From: Desulfarculales bacterium UBA702
GTDB taxonomy: Bacteria; Desulfobacterota; Syntrophobacteria; Syntrophobacterales; Syntrophobacteraceae
Length of the DNA: 64,000 bases
Assembly (NCBI GenBank): GCA_002298165.1
Contig: DBMI01000095.1
Coordinates: 1 to 64,000 of the forward strand
Reading direction: 5' to 3'
Below are positions 35,677 to 44,520 of the stretch, one piece after another. Each line of letters starts with the position of its first letter. Position 1 is the stretch's first letter. Under the pieces are notes generated by a model, which ran no database searches, had not been told where the DNA came from, and saw nothing but the letters and a program-made list of their open reading frames with translations. The position numbers and the translations under genes were made by a program.

Positions 35677-36882
35677 CTACACTACTCCAGCCGCATTCTC
35701 CACGATATGAGCTGCAATTGCCAGAGAAGATGTTGCGGCAGGGGAGGGCGCATTGAGGACGTGGACCATCCTTTCATCGCGCAGAATCACGAAATCGTCA
35801 AGAAGCCGTCCGTCGGGGCTGACGGCCTGCGCGCGAACGCCGGCACCCCCGGGAGCAAGATCATTCTCGCATACTTCGGGAATAAGTTCGCGCAGGCTTT
35901 TAGAAAATAACCTCCTGGAAAAGGAGCGTGACATTTCTGCCAGGCCGCTCTTCCAGTACCTCGCTGCCATGCGCCGGAAGCCTGGGTAGAAAAGTATCTC
36001 CGTTAGTTCGCCAAAGTTGATCCTGGTGCGGCTATATCCCTCGCGTGCAAATGCCAGGACGGCATTCGGGCCGGCTTCGATCCTCCGGTCGATCATCCTG
36101 GTGAAATGTACGCCCAAAAATGGAAAAGCGGGGTCAGGGACAGGATAGACAAGATTTTTCACCAGGTATCCGCGCTGTGGCTTTATCCGGTAATACTCTC
36201 CGCGAAAGGGAATGATTGCGCAAGGCGGGGCGAATCCGGCGCTGCGTGCAACGTGGTCGGAATAGAGGCCGGCGCAGTTTATGAGAGATCGGCTGAAAAT
36301 GTCTCCCCCTGTTGTCGCAATCCGTAATCCGCCGGATTCCCTGGTGATTCGAAGGACTTTACGTCCCTTGAAGATCTTGCCCCCGGCTTTTTCAAATACA
36401 TTGCCGTATGCTTTGGCAACGTCTGTATAATCAACGATCCCCGTAGATGAAACAAGCAGGCCGCGAACACATCTCACATAAGGTTCAAACTTGCGCACCT
36501 CGATTGAGTCCAGCATTCTAAGGCCTGGCACCTGGTTTGCCCTGCCGCGCCTGTATAGCTCATCAAGCGCTGGGAGTTGATCTTCATTGGCTGCGACGAC
36601 GACTTTCCCACAGATTTCGTGGTCTACCTGATGATTGCGGCAAAAGGATACGAGTTCACGTGCTCCCGACACGCAGAGGCGCGCCTTGAGGGAGTTGGGC
36701 CTGTAGTATATTCCCGAATGTATGACGCCGCTGTTGTGGCCGGTTTGGTGAAGTGCAATGCGGTCCTCTTTTTCGATTACAACCGCATTGATGCCGGGAT
36801 TTGCTTGAACGAGTTTCATCCCGGTTGCGAGTCCGATAATTCCGGCTCCGATTATTGCCGTATCAAAGGATGGTACTTTCAT
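35677..36882 (-). CDS. lhgO: L-2-hydroxyglutarate oxidase/dehydrogenase
   Basis: An FAD-dependent enzyme oxidising L-2-hydroxyglutarate to 2-oxoglutarate. The 401-residue protein has the FAD-binding GAGIIGLATG, then HQTGHNSGVIHSGIYY, PSLVNCAGLYSD-like RSLINCAGLYSDHVA, FRGEYY and FPFLGVHFTRMIDRRIEAGPNA, all diagnostic of LhgO. The start ATG lies behind GAGGAG that overlaps the stop of the ABC permease gene, so it is tightly coupled to the exporter operon, a strange pairing for a metabolite-repair enzyme. Confidence 0.95.
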   Translation of the reverse strand: MKVPSFDTAIIGAGIIGLATGMKLVQANPGINAVVIEKEDRIALHQTGHNSGVIHSGIYYRPNSLKARLCVSGARELVSFCRNHQVDHEICGKVVVAANEDQLPALDELYRRGRANQVPGLRMLDSIEVRKFEPYVRCVRGLLVSSTGIVDYTDVAKAYGNVFEKAGGKIFKGRKVLRITRESGGLRIATTGGDIFSRSLINCAGLYSDHVARSAGFAPPCAIIPFRGEYYRIKPQRGYLVKNLVYPVPDPAFPFLGVHFTRMIDRRIEAGPNAVLAFAREGYSRTRINFGELTEILFYPGFRRMAARYWKSGLAEMSRSFSRRLFSKSLRELIPEVCENDLAPGGAGVRAQAVSPDGRLLDDFVILRDERMVHVLNAPSPAATSSLAIAAHIVENAAGVV

Positions 36883-36891
36883 CCAGTCTCC

Positions 36892-38010
36892 TCATTCAAG
36901 CCTTTTGCGAAATCTGGCGGTGCTTAGCGTGATAATGGTTATGCCGAGTATGAGCAAAGCTGCCACCTGCGGCCAGAGCAAGCTGAATCCGATGCCTTTC
37001 AGAAAGATGCCCCTGATAATGACCAGGAAGTATCTCAATGGATTTATGTAGGTAAGGTATTGGAAAACCGGGGGCATGTTGTCGATGGGGAAGACGAATC
37101 CCGAGAGCAGCAGGGCCGGCATGTAGAAAAACATCGCCGCCATCATTGCCTGCTGCTGCGTCCGGGATATCGTTGAAATAAAAAGGCCGATTCCCAGCAC
37201 CGAGAGCAGGTAGATTCCGGTGCACAGAAAGAGCAGGGGGAGAAAGCCTTTTATCGGCACATCGAACCAGAATACACCTGTTACAGTCACCAGCATCATA
37301 TCGAAATAGCCGATTGCCGCAAAGGGAATGGTCTTCCCCAGTATCAATTCGAAAGGCTTGATGGGGGTCACCATGAGCTGTTCGATGGTTCCTGTTTCCC
37401 TCTCGCGCACAACGGCCATGCTGGTAAGCATGAGCCCGACAATCATGACAATCGATGCAATGACCCCCGGCAAATTATAGTTTCTGCTCTTAAGATCGGG
37501 GTTGTACCAGATCCTGGTCCGGGCATCGACGCCCGGCAGCCGCTCACGATTCACCAGGGCGACCTTTGATGCATCCAGTCCGAATCTGGCGGCTATTCGG
37601 GCTGCGTAGCTTACGGTTATCATCGCCGTGTTGGAATCGGTTCCGTCGGCGATGATCTGGATCGGTGATGGGAGACCCTTGAGCATTTCCTTTTCGAAGC
37701 CGCGATTTATTTGTACCGCACAGGAAACTTCACCGCGGTCTAGAAGATATCTTATACCTTCAGGAGATTCCGGGGTGTTTACTATCTCGAAATATCCGGA
37801 GGCTTCGAGGCTTCGCGCCAACTCCCTGCTCGACTGTGATTTATCGAGATCATAGAGCGCTGTCGGGACGTTTGTGACATCGGTTGTCACCACATACCCG
37901 AACATGAGAAGCTGGATCATCGGCGAGGCTATAATCATGAGCACCATGCGCTTGTCACGAAATACCTGGGCGAATTCCTTCACGATCATCTGATGTATTC
38001 GCTCGAACAT
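36892..38010 (-). CDS. ABC-2 type permease (YbhR-like)
   Basis: An inner-membrane permease of 372 residues in the YhhJ/YbhR class. It has one N-terminal membrane segment (MVLMIIASPMIQLLMFGYVV), a large periplasmic loop to about residue 175, and five C-terminal segments. The cytoplasmic RERETGTIEQLMVTPIKPFELILGK is the coupling region for the ATPase. It starts one base after the partner permease and is 9 bases before lhgO. The two permeases are paralogues and should form a heterodimer. Confidence 0.92.
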   Translation of the reverse strand: MFERIHQMIVKEFAQVFRDKRMVLMIIASPMIQLLMFGYVVTTDVTNVPTALYDLDKSQSSRELARSLEASGYFEIVNTPESPEGIRYLLDRGEVSCAVQINRGFEKEMLKGLPSPIQIIADGTDSNTAMITVSYAARIAARFGLDASKVALVNRERLPGVDARTRIWYNPDLKSRNYNLPGVIASIVMIVGLMLTSMAVVRERETGTIEQLMVTPIKPFELILGKTIPFAAIGYFDMMLVTVTGVFWFDVPIKGFLPLLFLCTGIYLLSVLGIGLFISTISRTQQQAMMAAMFFYMPALLLSGFVFPIDNMPPVFQYLTYINPLRYFLVIIRGIFLKGIGFSLLWPQVAALLILGITIITLSTARFRKRLE

Positions 38011-38011
38011 C

Positions 38012-39121
38012 TCACATGATCCTTTTGGCCAGTTTGCGGTTGGCGATCATGAAGACGGCCACGGCATAAATTACCAGCAACAAGGCCTCGACGCCTATCA
38101 TGGTAAGAGTACTGCCTTTGAGGAAAATGGATTTGACAATTGAGACGAAGTAGCGTGCGGGCACCGCATAGGTAAGCACCTGGAGCGGTTTGGGCATGTT
38201 CGAAATAGCGAACATGAAGCCGGAGAGAAGAAAAGCCGGCAGAAAAGTCCCGATCATTGCCATCTGTGCGGCAAGGACCTGAGATTTTGAGATAATTGAG
38301 ATAAAAATTCCAAAGCTCAGGCTGCCAAATAAAAAAATGGAAGAAAGCGCTATCAGTAAAACAATGCTGCCGCGAAGAGCCACGTCGAACAGGAAAACGC
38401 TCATCCCTATAGCCACAAGCGTATCAATCAGACCTATTACGAAATAGGGGATGAGTTTTCCGAGGATCAGCTCGCTGGTTTTTACCGGGGTCGAAATTAG
38501 CTGTTCCATGGTTCCCCGCTCCCATTCCCTGGCAATGGTGAGTGAGGTAAGAAGGGCTACGATAACCGACATGATTACGGCAATCAGGCCAGGGACAATG
38601 AAGTTGCGGGATTTTAGTTCCGTGTTGTACCAAACGCGAATGCGCGCATCCACGAGCGGCACCGCGCGCACTCCTCGGAATTTAGCATTATATTCCTCGG
38701 TGATTGCCAGAATATAGCCCTGCGCAATTGTCGCCGTATTCGAATCGCTTCCGTCCAGGATTATCTGGATGGGTGAATCGATTCGCGCCTGAAGTTTTTT
38801 TGAAAAATCTCTCGGGATCCAAATCGCGGCAAAGGCGTTTCCCGAATCCAGGTTGCTGTCGATATCCAGATGATTGTCGAGATATGCCTCGACCGTGAAG
38901 TAGCCGCAATCGCGGAACCGTGAAATAAGTTCCCGGCTCTCGGAGCTTTTATCCTGATCGTAGACTACTGTGCGGATTTTATTTACATCAAGCGTTATGG
39001 CGTATCCAAAGATGACCAGCAGCATTACGGGCATGAGGAAAGCCATCAGCAGGCTGAAAGTATCGCGTCCTACCTGGATGAATTCCTTTTTGGTGATTGC
39101 TTTGACCCTCAAGATGCTCAT
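38012..39121 (-). CDS. ABC-2 type permease (YbhS-like)
   Basis: A paralogue of the next permease, 369 residues, with the same plan: an N-terminal segment (FSLLMAFLMPVMLLVIFGYAI), a long periplasmic loop, then five segments around the coupling motif REWERGTMEQLISTPVKTSELILGK. It stands 10 bases behind the second ATPase gene. Together with HlyD and the two ATPases it makes a complete YbhGFSR-like exporter. Confidence 0.92.
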   Translation of the reverse strand: MSILRVKAITKKEFIQVGRDTFSLLMAFLMPVMLLVIFGYAITLDVNKIRTVVYDQDKSSESRELISRFRDCGYFTVEAYLDNHLDIDSNLDSGNAFAAIWIPRDFSKKLQARIDSPIQIILDGSDSNTATIAQGYILAITEEYNAKFRGVRAVPLVDARIRVWYNTELKSRNFIVPGLIAVIMSVIVALLTSLTIAREWERGTMEQLISTPVKTSELILGKLIPYFVIGLIDTLVAIGMSVFLFDVALRGSIVLLIALSSIFLFGSLSFGIFISIISKSQVLAAQMAMIGTFLPAFLLSGFMFAISNMPKPLQVLTYAVPARYFVSIVKSIFLKGSTLTMIGVEALLLVIYAVAVFMIANRKLAKRIM

Positions 39122-39131
39122 GAATCAGCTT

Positions 39132-40058
39132 TCACGAAGATTCGATAAGTGCGACGAATACGTCTTCGAGTGACGGGAGGATCTTTTCGATCTTCCCCGC
39201 CCTGATGTTTGCGGCGGAAAGGATTCGTTCGATACGCGGAATCTCAGTTGCCGCATCATCCACTACCACGTGCAGGGCGCTTCCAAATATCGCCGATTCA
39301 AGTCCCTCTTTTTCGAGTGATTCGAGTGCCTCGACTGGACGGTCCACGGGAATTTCCAATACATCCTGCTTCATAAACCGGAGGCGAAGATCGGCGGGTG
39401 TGCCCTCGGCGACGATTTTACCCCGGTAAATCAGGGCGAGCCTTCCGCAATAATCGGCCTCGTCCATGTAGTGAGTAGTAACGAAGACTGTTGTACCCCG
39501 TCCGGCCATATCGTAGATGAGTTTCCAGAAATTGCGGCGGGACATCGGGTCTACCCCCGAGGTCGGCTCATCGAGGAACAGGATAGAAGGATCGTGCAGA
39601 ACCGCGCAACCGAGGGCGAGGCGTTGCTTGAATCCCGTTGGAAGGTTTTTTGTAAGTTCTTCCTTCCTCTCGTGAAGGCCGGAGATCGAAAGTATAAAAT
39701 CCTTGCGCTCGGCCCTCTTTTGCCTTGGGACGTTGTAGATACCACTGAAAAAATTGATATTTTCTTCTATCGTCAGGTCGTCGTAGAGCGAAAACCTTTG
39801 TGACATGTAGCCGATACTCTGCTTGATGCTCTCCGATTCGCTTAAAATGTCAAAGCCCGCGACGCTCCCTCCACCGGACGTGGGTTTGAGCAGCCCGCAA
39901 AGCATCCTTATGGTCGTCGATTTTCCGGCACCGTTTGGGCCGAGGAAGCCGAATATCTCTCCTTTTTCCACCCTTAAGCTGATGTTGTCCACGGCGACGA
40001 AGCTCCCAAAGGTGCGCCGCAGATCTCTTACCTGGACAGCTATATCGTTTTCAATCAT
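39132..40058 (-). CDS. ABC exporter ATPase, second (degenerate signature)
   Basis: A 308-residue nucleotide-binding subunit, equivalent to the C-terminal half of YbhF. Walker A is GPNGAGKST (40-48), Walker B is ILFLDEP, and the switch histidine H196 is present in THYMDEAD. The signature, however, is LPTGFKQ (139-145), not LSGGQ. The C-terminus ends LPSLEDVFVALIE, typical of drug-export ATPases. I prefer ATG 40058, which overlaps the upstream stop as ATGATTGA; ATG 40085 has its ribosome site too close. It pairs with the other ATPase, whose defects are complementary. Confidence 0.92.
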   Translation of the reverse strand: MIENDIAVQVRDLRRTFGSFVAVDNISLRVEKGEIFGFLGPNGAGKSTTIRMLCGLLKPTSGGGSVAGFDILSESESIKQSIGYMSQRFSLYDDLTIEENINFFSGIYNVPRQKRAERKDFILSISGLHERKEELTKNLPTGFKQRLALGCAVLHDPSILFLDEPTSGVDPMSRRNFWKLIYDMAGRGTTVFVTTHYMDEADYCGRLALIYRGKIVAEGTPADLRLRFMKQDVLEIPVDRPVEALESLEKEGLESAIFGSALHVVVDDAATEIPRIERILSAANIRAGKIEKILPSLEDVFVALIESS

Positions 40059-40977
40059 GCCGCGCGACCCTGGATATAAAGACATCCTCTAGTGACGGAA
40101 TTATTTCCCGGATCGAATCGATCCTTATTCCACGGGATTCGAGCGCGCCGGACACGGTTTGCAGCGAATCGGTTTTTCCCAGTCCCACGTGAATCCTGTC
40201 GCCATAGACGCTCAGTGCGGCAATTCCTTGGATTTCTTCCAAAATCCGGGCGGCGCGACGGATGTTGTCAGGCCGGATTTCTACCATCCTGATATCGAGT
40301 GAGCGCCGCAGCAGCGCCGGCTGATCTTCGAGAAGGATCCGCCCTGCGTGTATAAGGCCAATCCGGGTGCAACGCTCGGCTTCATCGAGATAGGCAGTGG
40401 AAAGAAATATAGTGATTTTCTCGCGCAGCAGGTCGTAGAGGATTTTCCAAAAATCCCTTCGCGAGACGGGGTCAACTCCGTTGGTTGGCTCATCGAGTAA
40501 AAGAACTTGAGGGGTATGGATCAGAGCACATGCAAGCCCGAGCTTCTGTTTCATTCCACCAGAGAGGTTTCCTGCAAGACGATCTTTAAATGGCGTGAGA
40601 TTGCTGAATCCAAGGAGTCTATCGATTCTTGGCGGGCGCTCTTTGGTTGGAACTTCGAACAGGTCGGCATAAAAATGGATGTTTTCGATTACCGTCAGGT
40701 CCTCATACAACCCAAATCTCTGGGACATGTACCCGATCTTTTCCTTTACCCGTTCGGGTTCTTTTATGACCGAATGCCCCGCGACCAGGGCGTCTCCCGA
40801 TGTGGGCAGCATCACCCCGGAAAGAATCCGCATAGTGGTTGTCTTTCCCGCCCCGTCCGGCCCTACCAGCCCATAGAGTTCGCCGCGCATTATTTCGAAG
40901 TCGAGTCCCGTCAGGGCGGTCGTTTTGCCAAACGTGCGCGTCAGGCTACGAGCTACAATTGCCGCCGGCTCATTCAT
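40051..40977 (-). CDS. ABC exporter ATPase, first (switch histidine missing)
   Basis: A 308-residue nucleotide-binding subunit, equivalent to the N-terminal half of YbhF. Walker A is GPDGAGKTT, the signature is a normal LSGGMKQK, and Walker B is VLLLDEPTNGVD. The switch (H-loop) histidine is replaced by alanine in STAYLDEAE. The ATG at 40977 overlaps the end of the HlyD gene by eight bases; a TTG in frame lies one codon earlier. Its stop overlaps the next gene. In E. coli YbhF the two halves are one chain; here they are two genes. Confidence 0.92.
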   Translation of the reverse strand: MNEPAAIVARSLTRTFGKTTALTGLDFEIMRGELYGLVGPDGAGKTTTMRILSGVMLPTSGDALVAGHSVIKEPERVKEKIGYMSQRFGLYEDLTVIENIHFYADLFEVPTKERPPRIDRLLGFSNLTPFKDRLAGNLSGGMKQKLGLACALIHTPQVLLLDEPTNGVDPVSRRDFWKILYDLLREKITIFLSTAYLDEAERCTRIGLIHAGRILLEDQPALLRRSLDIRMVEIRPDNIRRAARILEEIQGIAALSVYGDRIHVGLGKTDSLQTVSGALESRGIRIDSIREIIPSLEDVFISRVARHD

Positions 40978-41953
40978 CAACTACTATCCTGACGTCGGCC
41001 GGCATGCCAGGCTTAAGCTCACCTTTAGGATTTTTGACTTTGATTTTAACGGCAAAAACGAGCTTCACACGCTCTTCATGGGTCTGCACATTTCGAGGAG
41101 TAAACTCCGCTTCGGATGATATGAAGTTTACCACTCCATCGTAGAACTTGCCTGGAAAGGTGTCGGTGGAAACAAGGGCTTTTTGTCCTATCTTCACGAG
41201 CCCCAGTTTATCCTCTTTTACATAGACTCGTATCCATGGATTATCGAGGTCCCCCAAAATGAAGAGGGGGGCCCCGGGGGAAACCGTCTCACCAAGTTCG
41301 ACGTCCTTTCTTAAAATGAGGCCCGAGATCGGGGCATAGAGCACGGCATCTCTCAGCCGTTCCTCAGCGGCGCCCAGTGCAGCCTTGGACTGTGCGACGC
41401 GATACTCGGCCGCCTTGATCTCTTCCTGCCGGACTCCCTCTTTCATCAAACTCAGCCGCTCGGCGGCTTCCTTCCTGCGGGCAACAGCGGACTGGTAGGC
41501 GCTAAGTGCCGCATCGTAGCGCGATGGCGGCATCACTCCCGACTTGCTGAGCGCTTCCATCCTTTGAAAATCCTTCTTCAATTTAACAAGCTCGGCATCG
41601 ACCTGGCGAAGATTTGCCTCTGCCTGCTCGATTTCTTGCCTGCGATATCCCGCACGGCTCTCATCAAGTCTTTGAACGGCCTCATCGAGTGCCGCGCGGC
41701 TCTGCTTTACGATGTATTCGAGTTCGGCGCTATCCAGTGCAGCAAGGCGATCCCCCTGGCGAACCGTACTTCCCTCATCCACATCAAGGGCTGCCACCCT
41801 GCCCGACATCTTGAAACCGAGCCTGAGTTCGGTAACTTCCATATTGCCCGATAAAAACAGCCCCTTATCCTCTGTTTTCCTGCTGAAGTGAAGATATGCG
41901 GCGGCTGCCGATACGATTATCAATGGGACCAGGATAGGGAAAAGTTTCCTCAC
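40970..41953 (-). CDS. HlyD-family adaptor of the ABC exporter (YbhG-like)
   Basis: A 327-residue periplasmic membrane-fusion protein with an N-terminal anchor (FPILVPLIIVSAAAAYLHF), lipoyl half motifs around FKMSGRVAALDVDEGSTVRQGDRLA and LYAPISGLILRKDVELGETVSPG, and between them a long coiled coil (about 75-195, rich in Q, E, A, R), then a beta-barrel part ending KPGMPADVRIVV. The coiled coil is as long as in YbhG. It is first in the minus-strand operon and probably carries the operon promoter in the 216 bases before degP's end. Confidence 0.94.
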   Translation of the reverse strand: MRKLFPILVPLIIVSAAAAYLHFSRKTEDKGLFLSGNMEVTELRLGFKMSGRVAALDVDEGSTVRQGDRLAALDSAELEYIVKQSRAALDEAVQRLDESRAGYRRQEIEQAEANLRQVDAELVKLKKDFQRMEALSKSGVMPPSRYDAALSAYQSAVARRKEAAERLSLMKEGVRQEEIKAAEYRVAQSKAALGAAEERLRDAVLYAPISGLILRKDVELGETVSPGAPLFILGDLDNPWIRVYVKEDKLGLVKIGQKALVSTDTFPGKFYDGVVNFISSEAEFTPRNVQTHEERVKLVFAVKIKVKNPKGELKPGMPADVRIVVDE

Positions 41954-42070
41954 GAAAAACTCCGGCCTGCGCTGAATGAGTAAAGAAAAGACTGTGTCAG
42001 CCTTGGTTTGTCTTAGCTCTATACAACCGATTCAACTAAGCGTAAATGCCGAAAGTTGTTGAGATGGAAC

Positions 42071-42102
42071 GAAAAGGGCCGTGGAGCGAGCTTCCACGGC
42101 CC
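42071..42102 (-). terminator. Rho-independent terminator of the Do-type protease gene
   Basis: A perfect 10-bp stem GGGCCGTGGA/TCCACGGCCC; read on the minus strand it is followed by TTTTC. It lies about 70 bases beyond the protease stop and separates it from the exporter operon. Confidence 0.8.
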
Positions 42103-42169
42103 TGCATGGTGAGATTTAATGTCTTTAGGGCAAATTTCGCGGCCGGGTATCGGTTCCTCTCCCGGGCGG

Positions 42170-43597
42170 TTATGGTGCGGTTACCTGTATAATAGCGGTT
42201 TTTCCAGTGCGGTGGTCCACAACCCCAAGACTTATCTTCTTGTGCGCCGGGACGGAGCCGAGAAGGGTCGCAAACTGCTCCAGGTTTTCAATGCGTTCGT
42301 CGCCGACCTGTAGAATGATATCTCCCGCCTCCAAGCGTGCTTTGGCAAAAGCACCACGCGGGTCAACACGGGCAACGATGACACCTTTGCCCTGGCTGAG
42401 GTGCGCCCGCTTGGCATCTTTTTCGTTGAGCGCCCTGACGGTTACTCCGAATCGATCTCTAATCGATTCGAGGAGGGCGCGCTCCTGCTCCTGATCGCTT
42501 CCAATGCTGATCGGGATCTCCATTGTTTTGCCGTCACGGATAACCGTAAGAGTGACTCTTTGTGAAATGGGGGCGGTAGCCACCTGGTTGCGGAAGTCTG
42601 CCGCATCCAGAATTTCTTTCCCCTCGTAACGGACTATTACATCACCCTTTCTTATGCCGGCCCGGTCAGCGGGACCGTCCCTGAACACATTGGCAACGAG
42701 CACCCCACGTGTGTTGGGCAAATTGAAGGAGTGGGCAAGCTCGGGTGTGATATCCTGGATCGTCAGGCCCAGCCAGCCTCGCTCGACTTTGCCCTTCGAG
42801 ATTATTGCCTTCGCTACATGCAGGGCCATATTGCTTGGAATAGCGAAACCTATGCCCTCGAAGCCACCTGATTGCGAAACTATAGCCGCGTTCACCCCTA
42901 TTACCTCTCCCGTGAGGTTCAGAAGGGGTCCGCCGCTGTTGCCCGGATTAATTGCAGCATCGGTCTGGAGGAAGTCCTGATAGCTGGAAGGATCGGCAAT
43001 GCCGCGCCTGTGCATGGCACTGATAATCCCCTGCGTAACCGTCTGGTCGAGCCCCTGGGGATGGCCGATCGCAACAACCCACTGACCGATTTCCACCTTA
43101 TCCGAATCCCCGAATTTGGCGAAAGGGAAGGACTGCCCATCTATTAACCGTATCACTCCCAGATCGGTCTTCGAATCGGTACCAATGACTTTTACCGAAT
43201 CTCCCGAATAACGACGGCCATCCGAAAGAACAACGTTGATCTTGGTTGCTCCGCTGACAACGTGGCTATTAGTGAGTATAAATCCCTTCTCATCCATCAG
43301 TATTCCGCTACCCAAACCCTTTACTTCGCGCTCCATCGGTTTCTGATTCTTTGGAATGCTGAAGAAGTGCCTGAAAAGGGGATCGTCTGCAAACGGCAGA
43401 AGAGGGTTCAAAAACTGCTGTTTTTCGGTGACTTCCACGTGAACCACTGCTGGAATATTTCTCTTGGCGACATCCTGGATGGCAGTCACAAGATTCGTTT
43501 CTGCCCCGGCATGTCTTACCCCGGTTGCAAGAAAAAGTATGGCAGTTGCCGCAAATATCCTCAGCAGAGAACCTTGAAACCGGGATTGTCTTCTCAC
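42170..43597 (-). CDS. degP: Do-family periplasmic serine endoprotease
   Basis: A protease-chaperone of the envelope, DegP/DegQ type, 475 residues. It has a signal peptide (about 1-32, LLRIFAATAILFLATG), the trypsin-like domain with His112 (TNSHVV), Asp145 (KTDLGVI) and Ser221 (GNSGGPL), then two PDZ domains (from about 255, GWLGLTIQDI, and from about 365, GVIVARVDP). The start is GTG at 43597, because a perfect AGGAGG lies six bases before it; a TTG 27 bases upstream places that ribosome site inside the gene. DegP and DegQ cannot be told apart here. It has its own terminator. Confidence 0.95.
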   Translation of the reverse strand: MRRQSRFQGSLLRIFAATAILFLATGVRHAGAETNLVTAIQDVAKRNIPAVVHVEVTEKQQFLNPLLPFADDPLFRHFFSIPKNQKPMEREVKGLGSGILMDEKGFILTNSHVVSGATKINVVLSDGRRYSGDSVKVIGTDSKTDLGVIRLIDGQSFPFAKFGDSDKVEIGQWVVAIGHPQGLDQTVTQGIISAMHRRGIADPSSYQDFLQTDAAINPGNSGGPLLNLTGEVIGVNAAIVSQSGGFEGIGFAIPSNMALHVAKAIISKGKVERGWLGLTIQDITPELAHSFNLPNTRGVLVANVFRDGPADRAGIRKGDVIVRYEGKEILDAADFRNQVATAPISQRVTLTVIRDGKTMEIPISIGSDQEQERALLESIRDRFGVTVRALNEKDAKRAHLSQGKGVIVARVDPRGAFAKARLEAGDIILQVGDERIENLEQFATLLGSVPAHKKISLGVVDHRTGKTAIIQVTAP

Positions 43598-43967
43598 CTG
43601 AATCCTCCTTTTAGACACCTGCAACCCCGGGCTTCGGGCAAGTTTGCAGTATGGAACTTTTGCGGATCGGAGCTGTTAATAGATACTGGATGAAGGCACA
43701 ACGTTATTCCGTACTATAATTATTTAGCCATACAGGTGCTACACCGGAGAGTTAAAATAGGACATCCTGAAGAAAAACAGGAAAAATCGCAGAGAGGGAA
43801 AAGATAAGCCGGGCAGGGCAGAGAATTTGAGAAAAATTATCGAAACCCAATTTGCATCCGGTGGGCGGTGATTATATTGGGCTGAGTCCACCAGGGGCGG
43901 GAACATCAGTGTAAATCCAGGTACCAACAGTCGCTTCATTATCTGAATTATTGAAAGGAGAACTGAA
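43598..43967. other. divergent intergenic region
   Basis: About 370 bases between the Do-type protease (leftward) and the small zinc-knuckle gene (rightward). The string TATAAT occurs near 43717 without a matching -35. A frame on the minus strand at 43739-43939 has no ribosome site and is not believed. The region presumably holds both promoters. Confidence 0.5.
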
Positions 43968-44150
43968 ATGGCCGATCAAAGAACAGAACAGTGTATGTGT
44001 GAAAAATGCGGCAACGAAGCCGAGATGACTATTTCATGCACCATGGTAGATGTCCAGGCTGCATCGGGCAAGATCGAGCAGAAGAAAAAAGAGACCCGGA
44101 CATGCAAGGTCTGCGGCAACGAAGCCGATATGATCATAGATTTTGATTAG
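43968..44150 (+). CDS. 60-residue protein with two duplicated zinc-knuckle motifs
   Basis: A very small protein, two-thirds of which is a duplication: CEKCGNEAEM near residue 11 and CKVCGNEADM near residue 46. Each has the CxxCGNEA pattern, so the four cysteines probably bind one zinc or iron. The middle is lysine-rich. A strong AAAGGAG stands six bases before the ATG, arguing for good expression. I know no named family. It may be a metal-storage or protein-binding zinc ribbon. It stands 247 bases upstream of tRNA-fMet. Confidence 0.8.
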   Translation: MADQRTEQCMCEKCGNEAEMTISCTMVDVQAASGKIEQKKKETRTCKVCGNEADMIIDFD

Positions 44151-44354
44151 TTCTTCAGGATCCGGAATCGTCGCGCGGATCAATGGTTCATCCGGATAAA
44201 GCAATTCTTTTATTCAACCCCTGGGCCGCCGCGCCCAAAAGGCAGGCGGCTCAACTTTTTTTGACATGGTTGCCGGCCTGCGTTCCGCATGGATTTATCC
44301 AACATGCCGCGGTACTCGATAAGGTTATTTTACGATACACCTTCACGGCGGCGG

Positions 44355-44383
44355 TTGACACGGCCCATGATTAGGGATATAAT
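44355..44383 (+). promoter_or_regulatory. consensus sigma-70 promoter of tRNA-fMet
   Basis: TTGACA at 44355-44360, exactly 17 bases, then TATAAT at 44378-44383. Both hexamers are perfect. The mature tRNA starts at 44397, about seven bases after the expected start point. Confidence 0.92.
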
Positions 44384-44396
44384 TTTAAATTACTGC

Positions 44397-44470
<74 letters not shown>

Positions 44471-44491
44471 TCGTTAGTATTTCAATCCCTT

Positions 44492-44520
44492 AGGGGCCTT
44501 TTCTGGCCCCTTTTTCTTTC
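44492..44520 (+). terminator. Rho-independent terminator of tRNA-fMet
   Basis: A 7-bp stem AGGGGCC/GGCCCCT with loop TTTTCT followed by TTTTTCTTT, starting 21 bases after the tRNA. Confidence 0.9.
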
